Shown: positions 43,430 through 52,478, counted from the first letter of the stretch. The stretch is DNA of 64,000 nucleotides from Mucilaginibacter saanensis (GCF_014200575.1 NZ_JACHBZ010000021.1:1-64000), one strand, 5' to 3'. Translations and numbers: made by a program. Notes: generated by a model not told the origin, from the sequence alone.

Positions 43430-44830
43430 ATGAAACTTCAACTTTTTGATCAACAGGTTTACACCGACCGCAGGAAGGTTTTAAAGCAAAATGTCGGGTC
43501 AGACGGCATTATCCTGTTATTAGGTAACGAGGATAGCAGCATGAATTATAAAGATAATTGCTACCCTTTCAGACAGGACAGTACCTTTCTTTATTACTTT
43601 GGCCTTGATGTGCAAAACCTGGCTGCCGTAATTGATACCGATACCGGCGAAGAGGTGGTTTTTGGCAATGAACTGAGCCTGGATGATATCATCTGGACCG
43701 GCACCCTGCCTACTGTACAGGAAATGGCCTCGATGATTGGCATTACCCAAACCAAACCCTTTGATCAGGCGATCCACTATGTGCATAAAGCGCTGATTGC
43801 CGGCAGAAAAGTGCATATTTTGCCTCCTTACCGCCCGGAGAACCGGATGAAACTGGCTACCTGGTTTAAAGTGAGTTTGCAGGATGTTCAGGATCATGTT
43901 TCGGTTAAACTCATTAAAGCGGTAATTGCGCAGCGGGTTATAAAAACACCATTGGAGATAGCTGAAATGGAAAAAGCAGTATCCATTAGCGTAGATATGC
44001 AGCTGGCCGTTATAAAGGCCACTCGCCCCGGCATCAAGGAATATGAATTGGTGGCCAAAGCCAACGAGGTAGCCATGGCAGCCAACGGCCGTTTAGGCTA
44101 TGGTGCTATTATTACTACACACGGCCAAACCCTGCATACCCACTACTACGGGAATACCCTGCAAGACGGCAATATGGTATTAAGCGATATTGGCGCAGAG
44201 AACGGTATGCACTACGGCGGCGATCTTACCCGTACCTTCCCGGTGGGGCGCAGCTTTACCAACAGGCAAAAGGAACTGTACGAGGTAGTACTTAACTCAA
44301 TGAATCATGCTATTGACATGTTAAAACCGGGTACACAATATAAGGATATTCATCTGGCTGCCTGTCAAAAACTGGTTGAAGGTTTAAAGCAGGTTAACCT
44401 GATGAAAGGCGATCCTGCCGAGGCGGTTGCCGCAGGTGCACATACCATGTTTTTTCAGTGCGGTTTGGGCCACATGCTGGGCATGGATACCCACGACATG
44501 GAAGATCTTGGCGAGCCATACGTTGGCTATACCGATACTTTGAAAAAGGAAACTGTATTTGGATTAAAATCGCTGCGTTTAGGGCGCGAACTGGAAGCCG
44601 GCTTTGTACTTACCATTGAACCTGGCATCTACATTATACCTGAACTAATAGACCGCTGGAAGGCTGAAAACAAATATGCCGACTTTATTAATTACGATGT
44701 ACTGAATACCTACCGCGATTTTGGCGGCATCCGTATTGAGGATAACTTTGTAATAACAGATACCGGCAGCCACCTGCTTGGTAAGTATTTGCCAAAAACT
44801 TTAAAAGAAATTGAAGGATTGAAGGGGTAG
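43430..44830 (+). CDS. pepP: Xaa-Pro aminopeptidase, M24 family
   Basis: 466 aa from ATG 43430 (KLQLFDQQVYTDRRKVLKQN); the longer ORF from 43322 overlaps crtD and is not credible. An N-terminal creatinase-like domain precedes the pita-bread catalytic domain. Metal ligands: Asp in SDIGAENG and GGDLTRTFPVG, His in LGHMLGMDTHD, Glu in TIEPGIY and FGGIRIEDN. It cleaves the first residue before proline. Terminator follows at 44845. Confidence 0.9.
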   Translation: MKLQLFDQQVYTDRRKVLKQNVGSDGIILLLGNEDSSMNYKDNCYPFRQDSTFLYYFGLDVQNLAAVIDTDTGEEVVFGNELSLDDIIWTGTLPTVQEMASMIGITQTKPFDQAIHYVHKALIAGRKVHILPPYRPENRMKLATWFKVSLQDVQDHVSVKLIKAVIAQRVIKTPLEIAEMEKAVSISVDMQLAVIKATRPGIKEYELVAKANEVAMAANGRLGYGAIITTHGQTLHTHYYGNTLQDGNMVLSDIGAENGMHYGGDLTRTFPVGRSFTNRQKELYEVVLNSMNHAIDMLKPGTQYKDIHLAACQKLVEGLKQVNLMKGDPAEAVAAGAHTMFFQCGLGHMLGMDTHDMEDLGEPYVGYTDTLKKETVFGLKSLRLGRELEAGFVLTIEPGIYIIPELIDRWKAENKYADFINYDVLNTYRDFGGIRIEDNFVITDTGSHLLGKYLPKTLKEIEGLKG

Positions 44831-44844
44831 AGGTATTTATTACC

Positions 44845-44877
44845 ACACTTACGAAGTTTTAAAAACTTCGTAAGTGT
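44845..44877. terminator. Bidirectional terminator pepP/hemH
   Basis: A perfect 16-bp stem ACACTTACGAAGTTTT / AAAACTTCGTAAGTGT with a minimal loop, flanked by AAAAAAA on the right. It lies between the convergent pepP and hemH. Confidence 0.8.
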
Positions 44878-44932
44878 AAAAAAAGTATCAAACTCACACG
44901 CATTATTGCAATGATGTGGTGAGATAATGTAA

Positions 44933-45964
44933 TTACGCGGCTACGTGATTTTCCCGTACCATCTTCTCCAGGGCGTCAATCCATATTGGCGAATCATTAA
45001 GGCTTTCAACAAGCTGTACTTTTTCGCCGCCTAATGCTTTAAATTCGTCACCATACTCGGTGGTTACTTCGTAAACCGTTTCCAGGCAGTCGGCCACGAA
45101 TGCGGGGCAAAATACCAGCAGGCTTTTTTTGCCTTCTTTGGCCAGTTTAGCTACAATCTCGCTGGTGTAGGGCTGTACCCATGGGTCGTTACCCAGGCGT
45201 GATTGAAAACAAATGGTATATTTTTCTTTAGGGATATTTAGCTTTTGAGCTATCAGCTGCGCAGTATGATGCGATTGCGCCGAGTAGCAGAATTTATTGG
45301 CTTCGGTTATAGTTTGACAGCAGTCATTAACTTTTAAACAATGCTGATGGGTATGATCTGCTTTAACCAGTTGCCTTTGAGGTAACCCGTGGAAGCTGAA
45401 CAGTACATGATCATAAGTTTCGGGCTTGTATTTCTGCGCATTGTTGGCAAAGGTGGCAATCATACCTTCGTTATCATGAAAGGAGTTCACAAAGGAGATA
45501 TTGGGTTTAGTTGGCCACTGCAATAACAGCTCCATCACCTTGTCATAAACAGAACCGGTACTTGCCGATGCATACTGCGGAAACAAAGCAATAACCTGTA
45601 TATCAGTAACCAAAGCTGCTTTAAGTCTGTTTAGGGCTTTCTCAATAGATGGGTTCTGATAACGCATGGCCAGTTCAACAATGTACTCCTTCCCCAAACG
45701 CTGCTGCAAAGCTTTTTGTTGCAGTAAGCTATAGTGCATTAACGGCGATCCGGTTTCTTTATCCCAGATAGCCTGGTACAATTTGGCCGATTTTGGAGCC
45801 CGGAAAGGAACAATGATCCCCCGAACCAAAAGGGCGCGGGATATAGGGTTAATATCAATTACCCGTGGATCCATTAAAAATTCATTCAAATAAGTACGTA
45901 CATCTGCCGTTGAGGGGCTATCAGGTGTACCCAAATTCACCAATAAAACTGCTTTTTTACCCAT
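44933..45964 (-). CDS. hemH: Ferrochelatase
   Basis: 343 aa, inserts Fe2+ into protoporphyrin IX, the last step of heme synthesis. The start VLLVNLGTPDSPSTADVRTYLN, the catalytic-His segment LFSFHGLPQRQL, and a CLKVNDCCQTI Cys cluster are visible, and the C-terminal CPAFVADCLETVYEVTTEYGDEF matches the family's conserved glutamates. Membrane-associated in most bacteria. A -7 element lies 15 bases upstream. Confidence 0.94.
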   Translation of the reverse strand: MGKKAVLLVNLGTPDSPSTADVRTYLNEFLMDPRVIDINPISRALLVRGIIVPFRAPKSAKLYQAIWDKETGSPLMHYSLLQQKALQQRLGKEYIVELAMRYQNPSIEKALNRLKAALVTDIQVIALFPQYASASTGSVYDKVMELLLQWPTKPNISFVNSFHDNEGMIATFANNAQKYKPETYDHVLFSFHGLPQRQLVKADHTHQHCLKVNDCCQTITEANKFCYSAQSHHTAQLIAQKLNIPKEKYTICFQSRLGNDPWVQPYTSEIVAKLAKEGKKSLLVFCPAFVADCLETVYEVTTEYGDEFKALGGEKVQLVESLNDSPIWIDALEKMVRENHVAA

Positions 45965-45978
45965 AACTATTTCAGCCG

Positions 45979-45986
45979 CAAAAATA
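45979..45986 (-). promoter_or_regulatory. -7 element of hemH
   Basis: Minus-strand TATTTTTG, a full TAnnTTTG match, 15 bases before hemH. Confidence 0.45.
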
Positions 45987-45997
45987 TAAAATTATTG

Positions 45998-46019
45998 CCC
46001 CCTAATCTCGTGAAGGGGG
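45998..46019 (-). terminator. Hairpin after crtW
   Basis: On the minus strand CCCCCT (46019-46014) pairs with AGGGGG (46003-45998), 32 bases past the crtW stop. The C-rich core is related to the CCCCTAAAGGGG element that ends crtW. Confidence 0.45.
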
Positions 46020-46050
46020 AACAAATTACAAACTAATGATTACCAATCTG

Positions 46051-46746
46051 CTAAGTAGCTTCCCCTTTAGGGGGTTGGGGGGCCTTCCACAATAACCACC
46101 AGGGCGTCCCCGGCGAATCATGGTGTTCATAATGATACCCAAAGAAATAACAGCTCAAAAAAGCCGCTATATGATTACGGGGTTGGCTGCGGGCAAAATA
46201 TTGATTATCATGTTCGCCCTTATGTGGCTCGTATGTGCCGAAGTAAAATAGCTGCAACGTACTTAACAGCGATGGCACTACCCAAAACATGATCAGGTTG
46301 GGCTGAGGTATCCACATTTTCAGAATGTTAAACACTACAGCCATCACCACAATTTGCCACACCGAAAGGTAGTTACGGATAAACCTTACATACCAGCTCC
46401 AAAAACCACCATTGTGATAATCAGGGTCAAGCTTACCATGCACATGGTCGTGATGTAAATGATGTTTAGTGTACAGTTTAGGATACCAGAACGAGGCATA
46501 TAAAGAAGTGCAGATATACCCGATAAGATTATTTAATGTGCGACTGGGTGATACTGTACCATGCATGGCATCATGCGCGGTAATAAACAAACCCGTGTAC
46601 AAATGCATTTGCACCAGCACAAATAAATAAACCAGGGGGTTTGCAAAGCTGAAATGCCATTGCATCAGCAATATAATTGAAGTTACCCAACTGCCCAGCA
46701 CCAGCAAGGCAACAAATAAACCTGTATTTGACGGACTTTTTTGCAT
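46051..46746 (-). CDS. crtW: CrtW-type carotenoid ketolase (FA desaturase family)
   Basis: 231 aa from ATG 46746 (QKSPSNTGLFVALLVLG). A di-iron membrane desaturase with the expected His boxes: HDAMH, HHLHHDH and YHYEHHDSP. FYFGTYEPHKGEHDNQYFARS matches CrtW beta-carotene ketolases, which add a 4-keto group to a beta-ring. Three or four TM segments are seen. The final APQPPKGEAT comes from a CCCCTAAAGGGG repeat and is atypical. IspH lies 29 bases upstream. Confidence 0.82.
   Translation of the reverse strand: MQKSPSNTGLFVALLVLGSWVTSIILLMQWHFSFANPLVYLFVLVQMHLYTGLFITAHDAMHGTVSPSRTLNNLIGYICTSLYASFWYPKLYTKHHLHHDHVHGKLDPDYHNGGFWSWYVRFIRNYLSVWQIVVMAVVFNILKMWIPQPNLIMFWVVPSLLSTLQLFYFGTYEPHKGEHDNQYFARSQPRNHIAAFLSCYFFGYHYEHHDSPGTPWWLLWKAPQPPKGEAT
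46062..46082 (-). repeat. CCCCTAAAGGGG element in the crtW 3' end
   Basis: On the minus strand CCCCCCAACCCCCTAAAGGGG (46082-46062) is translated as the PQPPKG tail of CrtW, 8 bases before the stop. It is the same element as at 1714 and 1862, in the same sense relative to its gene. Confidence 0.6.
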
Positions 46747-46775
46747 GTGAAAACTATACAGCAAAAAACGTGCTG

Positions 46776-47627
46776 TTAAAATTTCTCCAGTTCGGCTTTT
46801 ACTTGCTGCATGAGCCACATGGGGGTTGATGTAGCCCCCGCTATGCCAATGGCATCATTTGGAGAAAACATAGCCTTATCCAACTCGCTTGATGATGATA
46901 TAAAATAGGTATCAGGATTATGCTTGCGGCATACCTCAAACAGCACCTTGCCATTTGATGATTTACGACCCGATACAAATACAATTTTATTAAACTTACT
47001 TACAAATTTGGGCAAATCCTTATCCCGGTTTGATACCTGGCGACAAATGGTGTCATTGGCTTTCAGATTGTAACCGCGCGCTATCAGCTCATCCTTTACA
47101 CCATAAAACTTCTCCATGCTTTTGGTAGTTTGGGTGTACAGGGTTATGTTTTGCGGCAACTCTACATTATCCAGTTCGGCAATGTCCTGAAAAACCAGTG
47201 CTTCATTATTAGTTTGGCCTTCCAGTCCAATAACTTCGGCATGGCCGTGCTTGCCAAATATCAGGATCTTCTCATTGGCATCGTATGATGTTTTTATCCG
47301 ATTTTGAAGCTTCAGAACCACAGGGCATGATGCATCAATCAGCGTAATATTATTTTCTAAAGCTGTGCGGTAGGTATCAGGGGCTTCGCCATGCGCGCGT
47401 ATCAATACCTTTTCGTTACGCAGGTTTTTTAATTCAGCATGTTCAATAATACGCAGGCCAAGGGCTTTAAGCCGCTCCACTTCTTCATCATTATGCACAA
47501 TATCGCCCAGGCAGTACAGGTAACCTTCATCGGCCAAAATTTCTTCGGCCATATCAATAGCATACACCACTCCAAAGCAAAAGCCCGAATCCTGATCAAT
47601 AGTAACCTTTAACTGATACTCTCCCAT
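46776..47627 (-). CDS. ispH: 4-hydroxy-3-methylbut-2-enyl diphosphate reductase
   Basis: 283 aa. Final step of the MEP pathway, giving IPP and DMAPP. The three Fe-S cysteines are seen in SGFCFGVVYAI, IDASCPVVLKL and DTICRQVSNRDKDL; GIAGATSTPMWLM closes the active site. Length fits. It lies directly upstream of crtW, linking precursor supply and carotenoid modification. Confidence 0.93.
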   Translation of the reverse strand: MGEYQLKVTIDQDSGFCFGVVYAIDMAEEILADEGYLYCLGDIVHNDEEVERLKALGLRIIEHAELKNLRNEKVLIRAHGEAPDTYRTALENNITLIDASCPVVLKLQNRIKTSYDANEKILIFGKHGHAEVIGLEGQTNNEALVFQDIAELDNVELPQNITLYTQTTKSMEKFYGVKDELIARGYNLKANDTICRQVSNRDKDLPKFVSKFNKIVFVSGRKSSNGKVLFEVCRKHNPDTYFISSSSELDKAMFSPNDAIGIAGATSTPMWLMQQVKAELEKF

Positions 47628-47634
47628 TGTGTTA

Positions 47635-47642
47635 CAAATTTA
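47635..47642 (-). promoter_or_regulatory. -7 element of ispH
   Basis: Minus-strand TAAATTTG, matching TAnnTTTG, 8 bases before ispH. A second match, TATTTTTG, lies at 47653-47646. Confidence 0.4.
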
Positions 47643-47718
47643 CGGCAAAAATACCCTTTGATAGTAATCATTATGTTGATTTTTTATTACACCTATTATT
47701 TACCGGAGCCATGAATTA

Positions 47719-48393
47719 TCAGTCAGCAATTCCTAATGCCATAAAAAACACAAACTGCATCATAAGCAGCACAGGGGCTGCGGCAGGTTGTGGTTTAAAT
47801 TTAAACTTCTCAAAAACAAACAGCAGCAGCCCGCTTACTAAAAACCAGCAGGCATAATTTTTCAGCGGGATACCATTTCCTACCCAGTGCCAATAATCAA
47901 AGTGTACGGCAACAGGTTCAATCAATATATCAAGTACTACAAGTATGATGGCGCCGGTTATTATCCGTGCAGGCATACTTCTAATCCGGCTGCGCTGCAA
48001 CAATACCCCGGTTGAGTAGATCAGTAAAAACCAGTTTACCCCAATCATCAGCGGTATATCAAGCAATTTAATACCTAAGGTTTCGCCGTAAGCATAATTG
48101 CCAAACAGCAAGCTGGTATGTACGCCAATATATTCAGCTGCAAAACCCATGATAAAAACCATCAGCGCAAAAAGTACAAAACGGCTATCGGGCCGGTTAT
48201 GAGCACCTATTAATACCGCCGTCATCAACAGTAAATGCCAGGGCACAATTTTCAAAAACAGCACATCTAACGAGGGGGTGATAAAGCCAACTAACCCCAC
48301 CGCATGAAATAAAACAATAATGATGATGGCGATGCGATGGGCAGGCGTTACGGAAACCCCAAATAATGTTTTCAAATTTTCCGCCCTTTCCAT
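47719..48393 (-). CDS. CruF-like carotenoid hydratase
   Basis: 224-aa polytopic membrane protein of the 'carotenoid biosynthesis protein' family (DUF422/CruF): six or seven hydrophobic segments, GFAAEYIGVHTSLLFGNYAYGETLG, and DILIEPVAVHFDYWHWVGNGIPLKNY. CruF is the 1',2'-hydratase for the linear end of gamma-carotene. Start overlaps the preceding glycosyltransferase gene by 22 bases. Assignment to hydratase rather than another member rests on family and neighbours. Confidence 0.75.
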   Translation of the reverse strand: MERAENLKTLFGVSVTPAHRIAIIIIVLFHAVGLVGFITPSLDVLFLKIVPWHLLLMTAVLIGAHNRPDSRFVLFALMVFIMGFAAEYIGVHTSLLFGNYAYGETLGIKLLDIPLMIGVNWFLLIYSTGVLLQRSRIRSMPARIITGAIILVVLDILIEPVAVHFDYWHWVGNGIPLKNYACWFLVSGLLLFVFEKFKFKPQPAAAPVLLMMQFVFFMALGIAD

Positions 48394-49460
48394 ACTGTAG
48401 TTCCGGTGAGGTATTTCTGGATGGATATAACCGCAATAAACAGCATGTTTAGCATTTGAAACGGATGCATAATGATGTTATTAAGCACACTTTGATCGGC
48501 CAGAAGCGAGATCATGATACGGGTAAGTAAAATTAACCCAATCATAAAAAACAGCAGCGGCAGGTTTAGGGTCATTACAACAATCATAGGGCCGCCTATA
48601 ATAAGTAGTATGTATATTAAAAAGCCTATAATACTGTAATTAAAAGCAGCCAAAAAGTTTTTACCGAAACCATTGATAGCTTCATAATAACCTTTATACA
48701 TACGACAGCTGATCATGCCATTAGCCAGTAGCGCTTCGCCATTATAGGCTTCGGTCTTAATTAGCCTCATAATTTCTACATCTTCAACCACTTTGTTCTT
48801 AACGGCCTTATGCCACTGGTGCTTATGATAAATAGCCGCATCAAATAACATGAACTGACCGCTGGCTGCGGCTACCGAAGCATTTTTTACCAGATAAATT
48901 AATCTTAACGGCAACAGGTTTAATAATATAAAATGCATGAGTGGTACTACTGCCTGCTCGCCCGGGGTATTCATTTGCTGGTTGGTGAACAAGCTTAACA
49001 AACCGAGCTGATGCAGGTGCATCCGGTGCACGGCGCTATTGATTAGCCCGGGTTTAACTTGCTCGTCGGCATCTAAAAAAAGTAAGTATTTACCGTCGGC
49101 ATGTTTAGCCAATTGGTCACAGGCGTAATTTTTACCTATCCAGCCTTCAGGTAATTTCCCCCCTTTTATCACCCTAAAACGCGGATGATTCGCTGCAAAG
49201 GCCGAACAAACCGCATAAGTATCGTCGGTGGATTCATCATCAAGCACAATTACCTCATAATTTTGATAATCGTGTTCATGAACAGACTGCAGCAATGTTA
49301 ATATATTGCCAGCCTCGTTACGGGCAGGTATTAGTATTGATACCTTGTCATTATATTGTTTAACTACCCGGTGTAGCTTAGGGTTAGATATAAAATTGAA
49401 CAAGGTTACCGCAAAACGCAGGATAATAAAAAAGAGGGTTATTGATATGGCAATGATCAC
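48372..49460 (-). CDS. CruG/CrtQ-like family 2 glycosyltransferase
   Basis: 362 aa. One N-terminal TM and several C-terminal TM helices flank a GT-A domain with VSILIPARNEAGNILTLL, VIVLDDESTDDTY and FLDADEQ (DxD-like). The segment KLPEGWIGKNYACDQLA is typical of carotenoid glycosyltransferases (CrtQ, CruG). Being coupled to the CruF gene, as cruF-cruG pairs are in cyanobacteria, it probably glycosylates the hydroxylated carotenoid end. A lipid substrate cannot be excluded. Confidence 0.72.
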   Translation of the reverse strand: MIIAISITLFFIILRFAVTLFNFISNPKLHRVVKQYNDKVSILIPARNEAGNILTLLQSVHEHDYQNYEVIVLDDESTDDTYAVCSAFAANHPRFRVIKGGKLPEGWIGKNYACDQLAKHADGKYLLFLDADEQVKPGLINSAVHRMHLHQLGLLSLFTNQQMNTPGEQAVVPLMHFILLNLLPLRLIYLVKNASVAAASGQFMLFDAAIYHKHQWHKAVKNKVVEDVEIMRLIKTEAYNGEALLANGMISCRMYKGYYEAINGFGKNFLAAFNYSIIGFLIYILLIIGGPMIVVMTLNLPLLFFMIGLILLTRIMISLLADQSVLNNIIMHPFQMLNMLFIAVISIQKYLTGTTVWKGRKI

Positions 49461-49463
49461 TTT

Positions 49464-50099
49464 TTATAATACTATTTCGGTTTGCTGTTGCTTTGCTGAA
49501 TTGTAATGTTCCTGGTACGCCGCCTGTAGCTCATCTATATGATGATACACTAAATCGGGGCCCCCTGTTTTTAAGTAAACGTTTACTCCGGGTTTTTTAT
49601 ATTTAAAATGCTCAATAAATGTTGCGGCAAACAACAACTGAAAGTTGTGCTGTGCCGCACTCATAATTTTCATTACCCCCTTTTGAAAAATTACCTCATT
49701 GGTAAAGTTCGAATAAAGTTTACCCTGTGGAAAAACAAGCAACATATTTTGCGGATCATTTAACAGCGTTGCAGCATAGTTAAGCGAAGCCATCATATCT
49801 TTTGAGCTTTTATTAACAGAAAATGCGCCCATATACTTAAAAAATGATACCTGGCGCGCAGTATCTTCCAATATCATGACATGAAATTTTTTGCCCAGCA
49901 GTTTATGATTCAGATAATACATCAAAAAGCCATCCCACCAGCTAAAATGATTGGCCAGCAGTAAAACGGCCTTATCACGGGCTATAGCTACATGATTGTA
50001 ATTGATTTTATAAAAACTACGCCCCGCTATCCACAAAATGTAATGATGGAAAAACCAATGGATCATGCTATTTTTTTGTGGCCGTATCATGCGCCGCAA
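49464..50099 (-). CDS. PlsC-type acyltransferase
   Basis: 211 aa, 1-acylglycerol-3-phosphate acyltransferase fold. The catalytic HX4D is in LLANHFSWWDGF, and the third block reads FPQGKLYSN (usually FPEG). Predicted to sit at the membrane through IHWFFHHYILWIAGRSF. It lies 3 bases from the glycosyltransferase start, so it may acylate the carotenoid glycoside rather than make phosphatidate; that is inference. Confidence 0.78.
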   Translation of the reverse strand: MRRMIRPQKNSMIHWFFHHYILWIAGRSFYKINYNHVAIARDKAVLLLANHFSWWDGFLMYYLNHKLLGKKFHVMILEDTARQVSFFKYMGAFSVNKSSKDMMASLNYAATLLNDPQNMLLVFPQGKLYSNFTNEVIFQKGVMKIMSAAQHNFQLLFAATFIEHFKYKKPGVNVYLKTGGPDLVYHHIDELQAAYQEHYNSAKQQQTEIVL

Positions 50100-50171
50100 G
50101 ATACTGATTGATAAGGTAAAGTTTGGGCAGTTGCACGCATTAAACCTTATTTTTAGTACCCGCTGCGGTAT

Positions 50172-50981
50172 TTACCGCACCAGATATTCATCAAGCGCCT
50201 TAATAACCAGCCAGTGCCCCAGGGCCAGTTCATGCACCTCGGCATTATCTAACGTGGCAATAAAAGGCATAGCTGCCGATTTTGGGAACAGCTGATCATG
50301 CTTACCAAAAATCAGCAGGCAATTAATTTTATGCTCATTTATCTGCGCGGCCACTTTTACCACATCGGGCTTTAACAGCCTTATTAAATTCAGGGTATAG
50401 TAAGTATCCAATCGCTTTTTCTCGGTGTCAATTTCATTATAGGCTATCTGGTACAGGTTATCATCAATCATCCCTGCTTTTTTTGCACATTTAAGTACAA
50501 AAGGAGCCAGCCATTTGCTTTTGGCAACGGTGCTAAAAAATAATTTACCAAAGGGGTTATGCAGCAAAAAATGGAATCCTTTATATACCGAAAGTCCGTC
50601 GGGAGCCATTAATATAACATCATCAATAAGGTGGGCGTATTCCTCAAGCAGTATCAGGGCCAGGTTTGCACCAATAGAGTACCCCATCACCGAAAATCTT
50701 TGCTCACCATACATTTTAAACCATTCCTGCATGTATACGCGCACCATATTTTTAGGCATCCCATCTCTGATCTGCTTCTCGGTCCAGCCGTCAAGTGTGC
50801 TGCCGCCATGAAAAAAATGATCAAACCCGTAAATATGATATTTGGGCAATATTGATTTTTCGAGTACATGAAACTGCTTACCCGTCATACCATAACCATG
50901 AAAAGCCAGCAATGGTTTCTGACCAGTACCATATTCATGAAAATGTGCTTTACCCAAGCCGGGCAGATGTAAAAACCCCAT
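50172..50981 (-). CDS. Alpha/beta-fold hydrolase
   Basis: 269 aa. The fold is clear: LLAFHGYGMTGKQFH (oxyanion region), nucleophile elbow VMGYSIGANLAL (Ser), acid in LIFGKHDQLFP and His in LALGHWLVIKAL. No signal peptide. Substrate is unknown; position between waaA and the acyltransferase suggests a lipid or ester substrate, but not more. Confidence 0.8.
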   Translation of the reverse strand: MGFLHLPGLGKAHFHEYGTGQKPLLAFHGYGMTGKQFHVLEKSILPKYHIYGFDHFFHGGSTLDGWTEKQIRDGMPKNMVRVYMQEWFKMYGEQRFSVMGYSIGANLALILLEEYAHLIDDVILMAPDGLSVYKGFHFLLHNPFGKLFFSTVAKSKWLAPFVLKCAKKAGMIDDNLYQIAYNEIDTEKKRLDTYYTLNLIRLLKPDVVKVAAQINEHKINCLLIFGKHDQLFPKSAAMPFIATLDNAEVHELALGHWLVIKALDEYLVR

Positions 50982-51026
50982 TAAGGCAATATTAACAATT
51001 ATGCCTAATATTAAGGGCGACAGGTT

Positions 51027-52232
51027 TTATTTTATATGATCAATAATCATTTGTGTTGCGCCAGTATGCTCTTCCACATAATTCTTTATCTTTTTACTGG
51101 TGATACTGTAAAAAGCCTCGTCGGTAATTAGGGTATCAACTATGCCTTTTAACTGGGTTTCATTACTGATGCTAAAGCCGGCTTTTAAGGCAATCAGCTC
51201 GCGGGCCTCGTTAAACTTCAAATAATTAGGGCCAAAAATTACCGGCAACCCAAACGCGGCAGCCTCCAGCGTATTATGAATGCCCACGCCAAAACCACCG
51301 CCTATATATGCAATATCCCCATAGGCATACAATGATGACAACATACCGATATTATCGATGATTAAAGTAGTGAATGGTGAATGGTGATTTGTGATTTGTG
51401 AATACCTGACAGCAGAATTTGCCGGCAATAAACCTATCAGGCTGTTTATTTTTTCTTCCGAAATTTCATGCGGTGCAAAAATAAATTTCCACCCGGGATA
51501 TAAAGCCGGGAGCGTGGCCAGCAGTTTTTCATCTTCGGGCCAGGTGCTGCCTGCAATAAATACTTTCTGCCCATTTTTAAATTCATTTACCCCAGGTACA
51601 GGCTTAGGCTGTTGTGCGTTGGCCCAAACCCTGTCAAACCGGGTATCGCCGCTTACCGAGGTAGTGTTAATGGCAATATCATGAAGCAGTAGCTTTGATG
51701 CTTCGTTCTGTAAAAAAAAGTGTGTAACAAAATGCAGCATTTTACGGTGCAGACCGCCATACCATTTAAAAAACACCTGCCCGGGTCTAAAAATACCCGA
51801 AACAATGTACAAAGGAATATTTTGCCCGTGCAGCTCATTAAAGTAATGATACCAGTATTCATACTTGGTAAATATGGCTATAGCCGGCTTCACCGTATCA
51901 ATAAAATTGCGGGCATTGGCTGCAGTGTCAAGCGGCAGATAATAAACAGCATCGGCAAGGGGAGTATTTTTCCTGATCTCGTACCCCGACGGCGAAAAAA
52001 AAGTAACTACTATTTTTTTATCAGGATGCAAAGTTTTAGCGGCCTCCAAAATAGGACGTCCCTGTTCAAATTCGCCCAATGAGGCAAAATGGAACCATAT
52101 ACTGCTGTTAAAATGTGACAGTTTTTGTTGCCTGCGGCCGTTTATCCACAATTTAGCTTTGGCATTAAAAAATGAAGCGAGCCATACGGTAAAGTAATAT
52201 AATTTGATCCCAATGTTATATAAAAACATCAA
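51027..52232 (-). CDS. waaA: 3-deoxy-D-manno-octulosonic acid transferase
   Basis: 401 aa, GT30 family. It transfers Kdo to lipid A in lipopolysaccharide synthesis. An N-terminal TM anchor, FASLGEFEQGRPIL (nucleophile region), FFSPSGYEI and GGFGVGIHNTLEAAAFGLPVIFGPNY (nucleotide-sugar site) are intact. Residues 277-290 (SQITNHHSPFTTL) are encoded by a phrase-like repeat at 51368-51402, in a loop that is normally variable. It begins the minus-strand carotenoid/envelope run. Confidence 0.9.
   Translation of the reverse strand: MMFLYNIGIKLYYFTVWLASFFNAKAKLWINGRRQQKLSHFNSSIWFHFASLGEFEQGRPILEAAKTLHPDKKIVVTFFSPSGYEIRKNTPLADAVYYLPLDTAANARNFIDTVKPAIAIFTKYEYWYHYFNELHGQNIPLYIVSGIFRPGQVFFKWYGGLHRKMLHFVTHFFLQNEASKLLLHDIAINTTSVSGDTRFDRVWANAQQPKPVPGVNEFKNGQKVFIAGSTWPEDEKLLATLPALYPGWKFIFAPHEISEEKINSLIGLLPANSAVRYSQITNHHSPFTTLIIDNIGMLSSLYAYGDIAYIGGGFGVGIHNTLEAAAFGLPVIFGPNYLKFNEARELIALKAGFSISNETQLKGIVDTLITDEAFYSITSKKIKNYVEEHTGATQMIIDHIK
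51368..51402. repeat. Phrase-like repeat inside waaA
   Basis: TGAATGGTGAATGGTGATTT then GTGATTTGTGAA: near-tandem units of a kind usually seen between genes. Here they are read in frame by waaA. Confidence 0.6.
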
Positions 52233-52391
52233 TTTAAGTATGAATGATTATCTTAGCCGGGCATAAAAGTAATAACAATAATTACAATAAATAATTTATG
52301 GCCCGCCCAAGTGCTGCAACTTGTTTAACTAAATTAATGGCTTATAGCGCCCCAACTTTAAGCATATAAGGATGTTATTAAAAAATAAGGC

Positions 52392-52399
52392 TATTTTTG
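52392..52399 (+). promoter_or_regulatory. -7 element of the nucleotide-sugar operon
   Basis: TATTTTTG, a full TAnnTTTG match, 80 bases upstream of 52479. The 246-base gap from waaA shows nothing else. Confidence 0.4.
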
Positions 52400-52478
52400 T
52401 CAAATTTAAATCTACAACCAACGTAGCCCTGATACTGAAACCATTACAACAATATAGCAAGCAAAATAATAACCCCCT

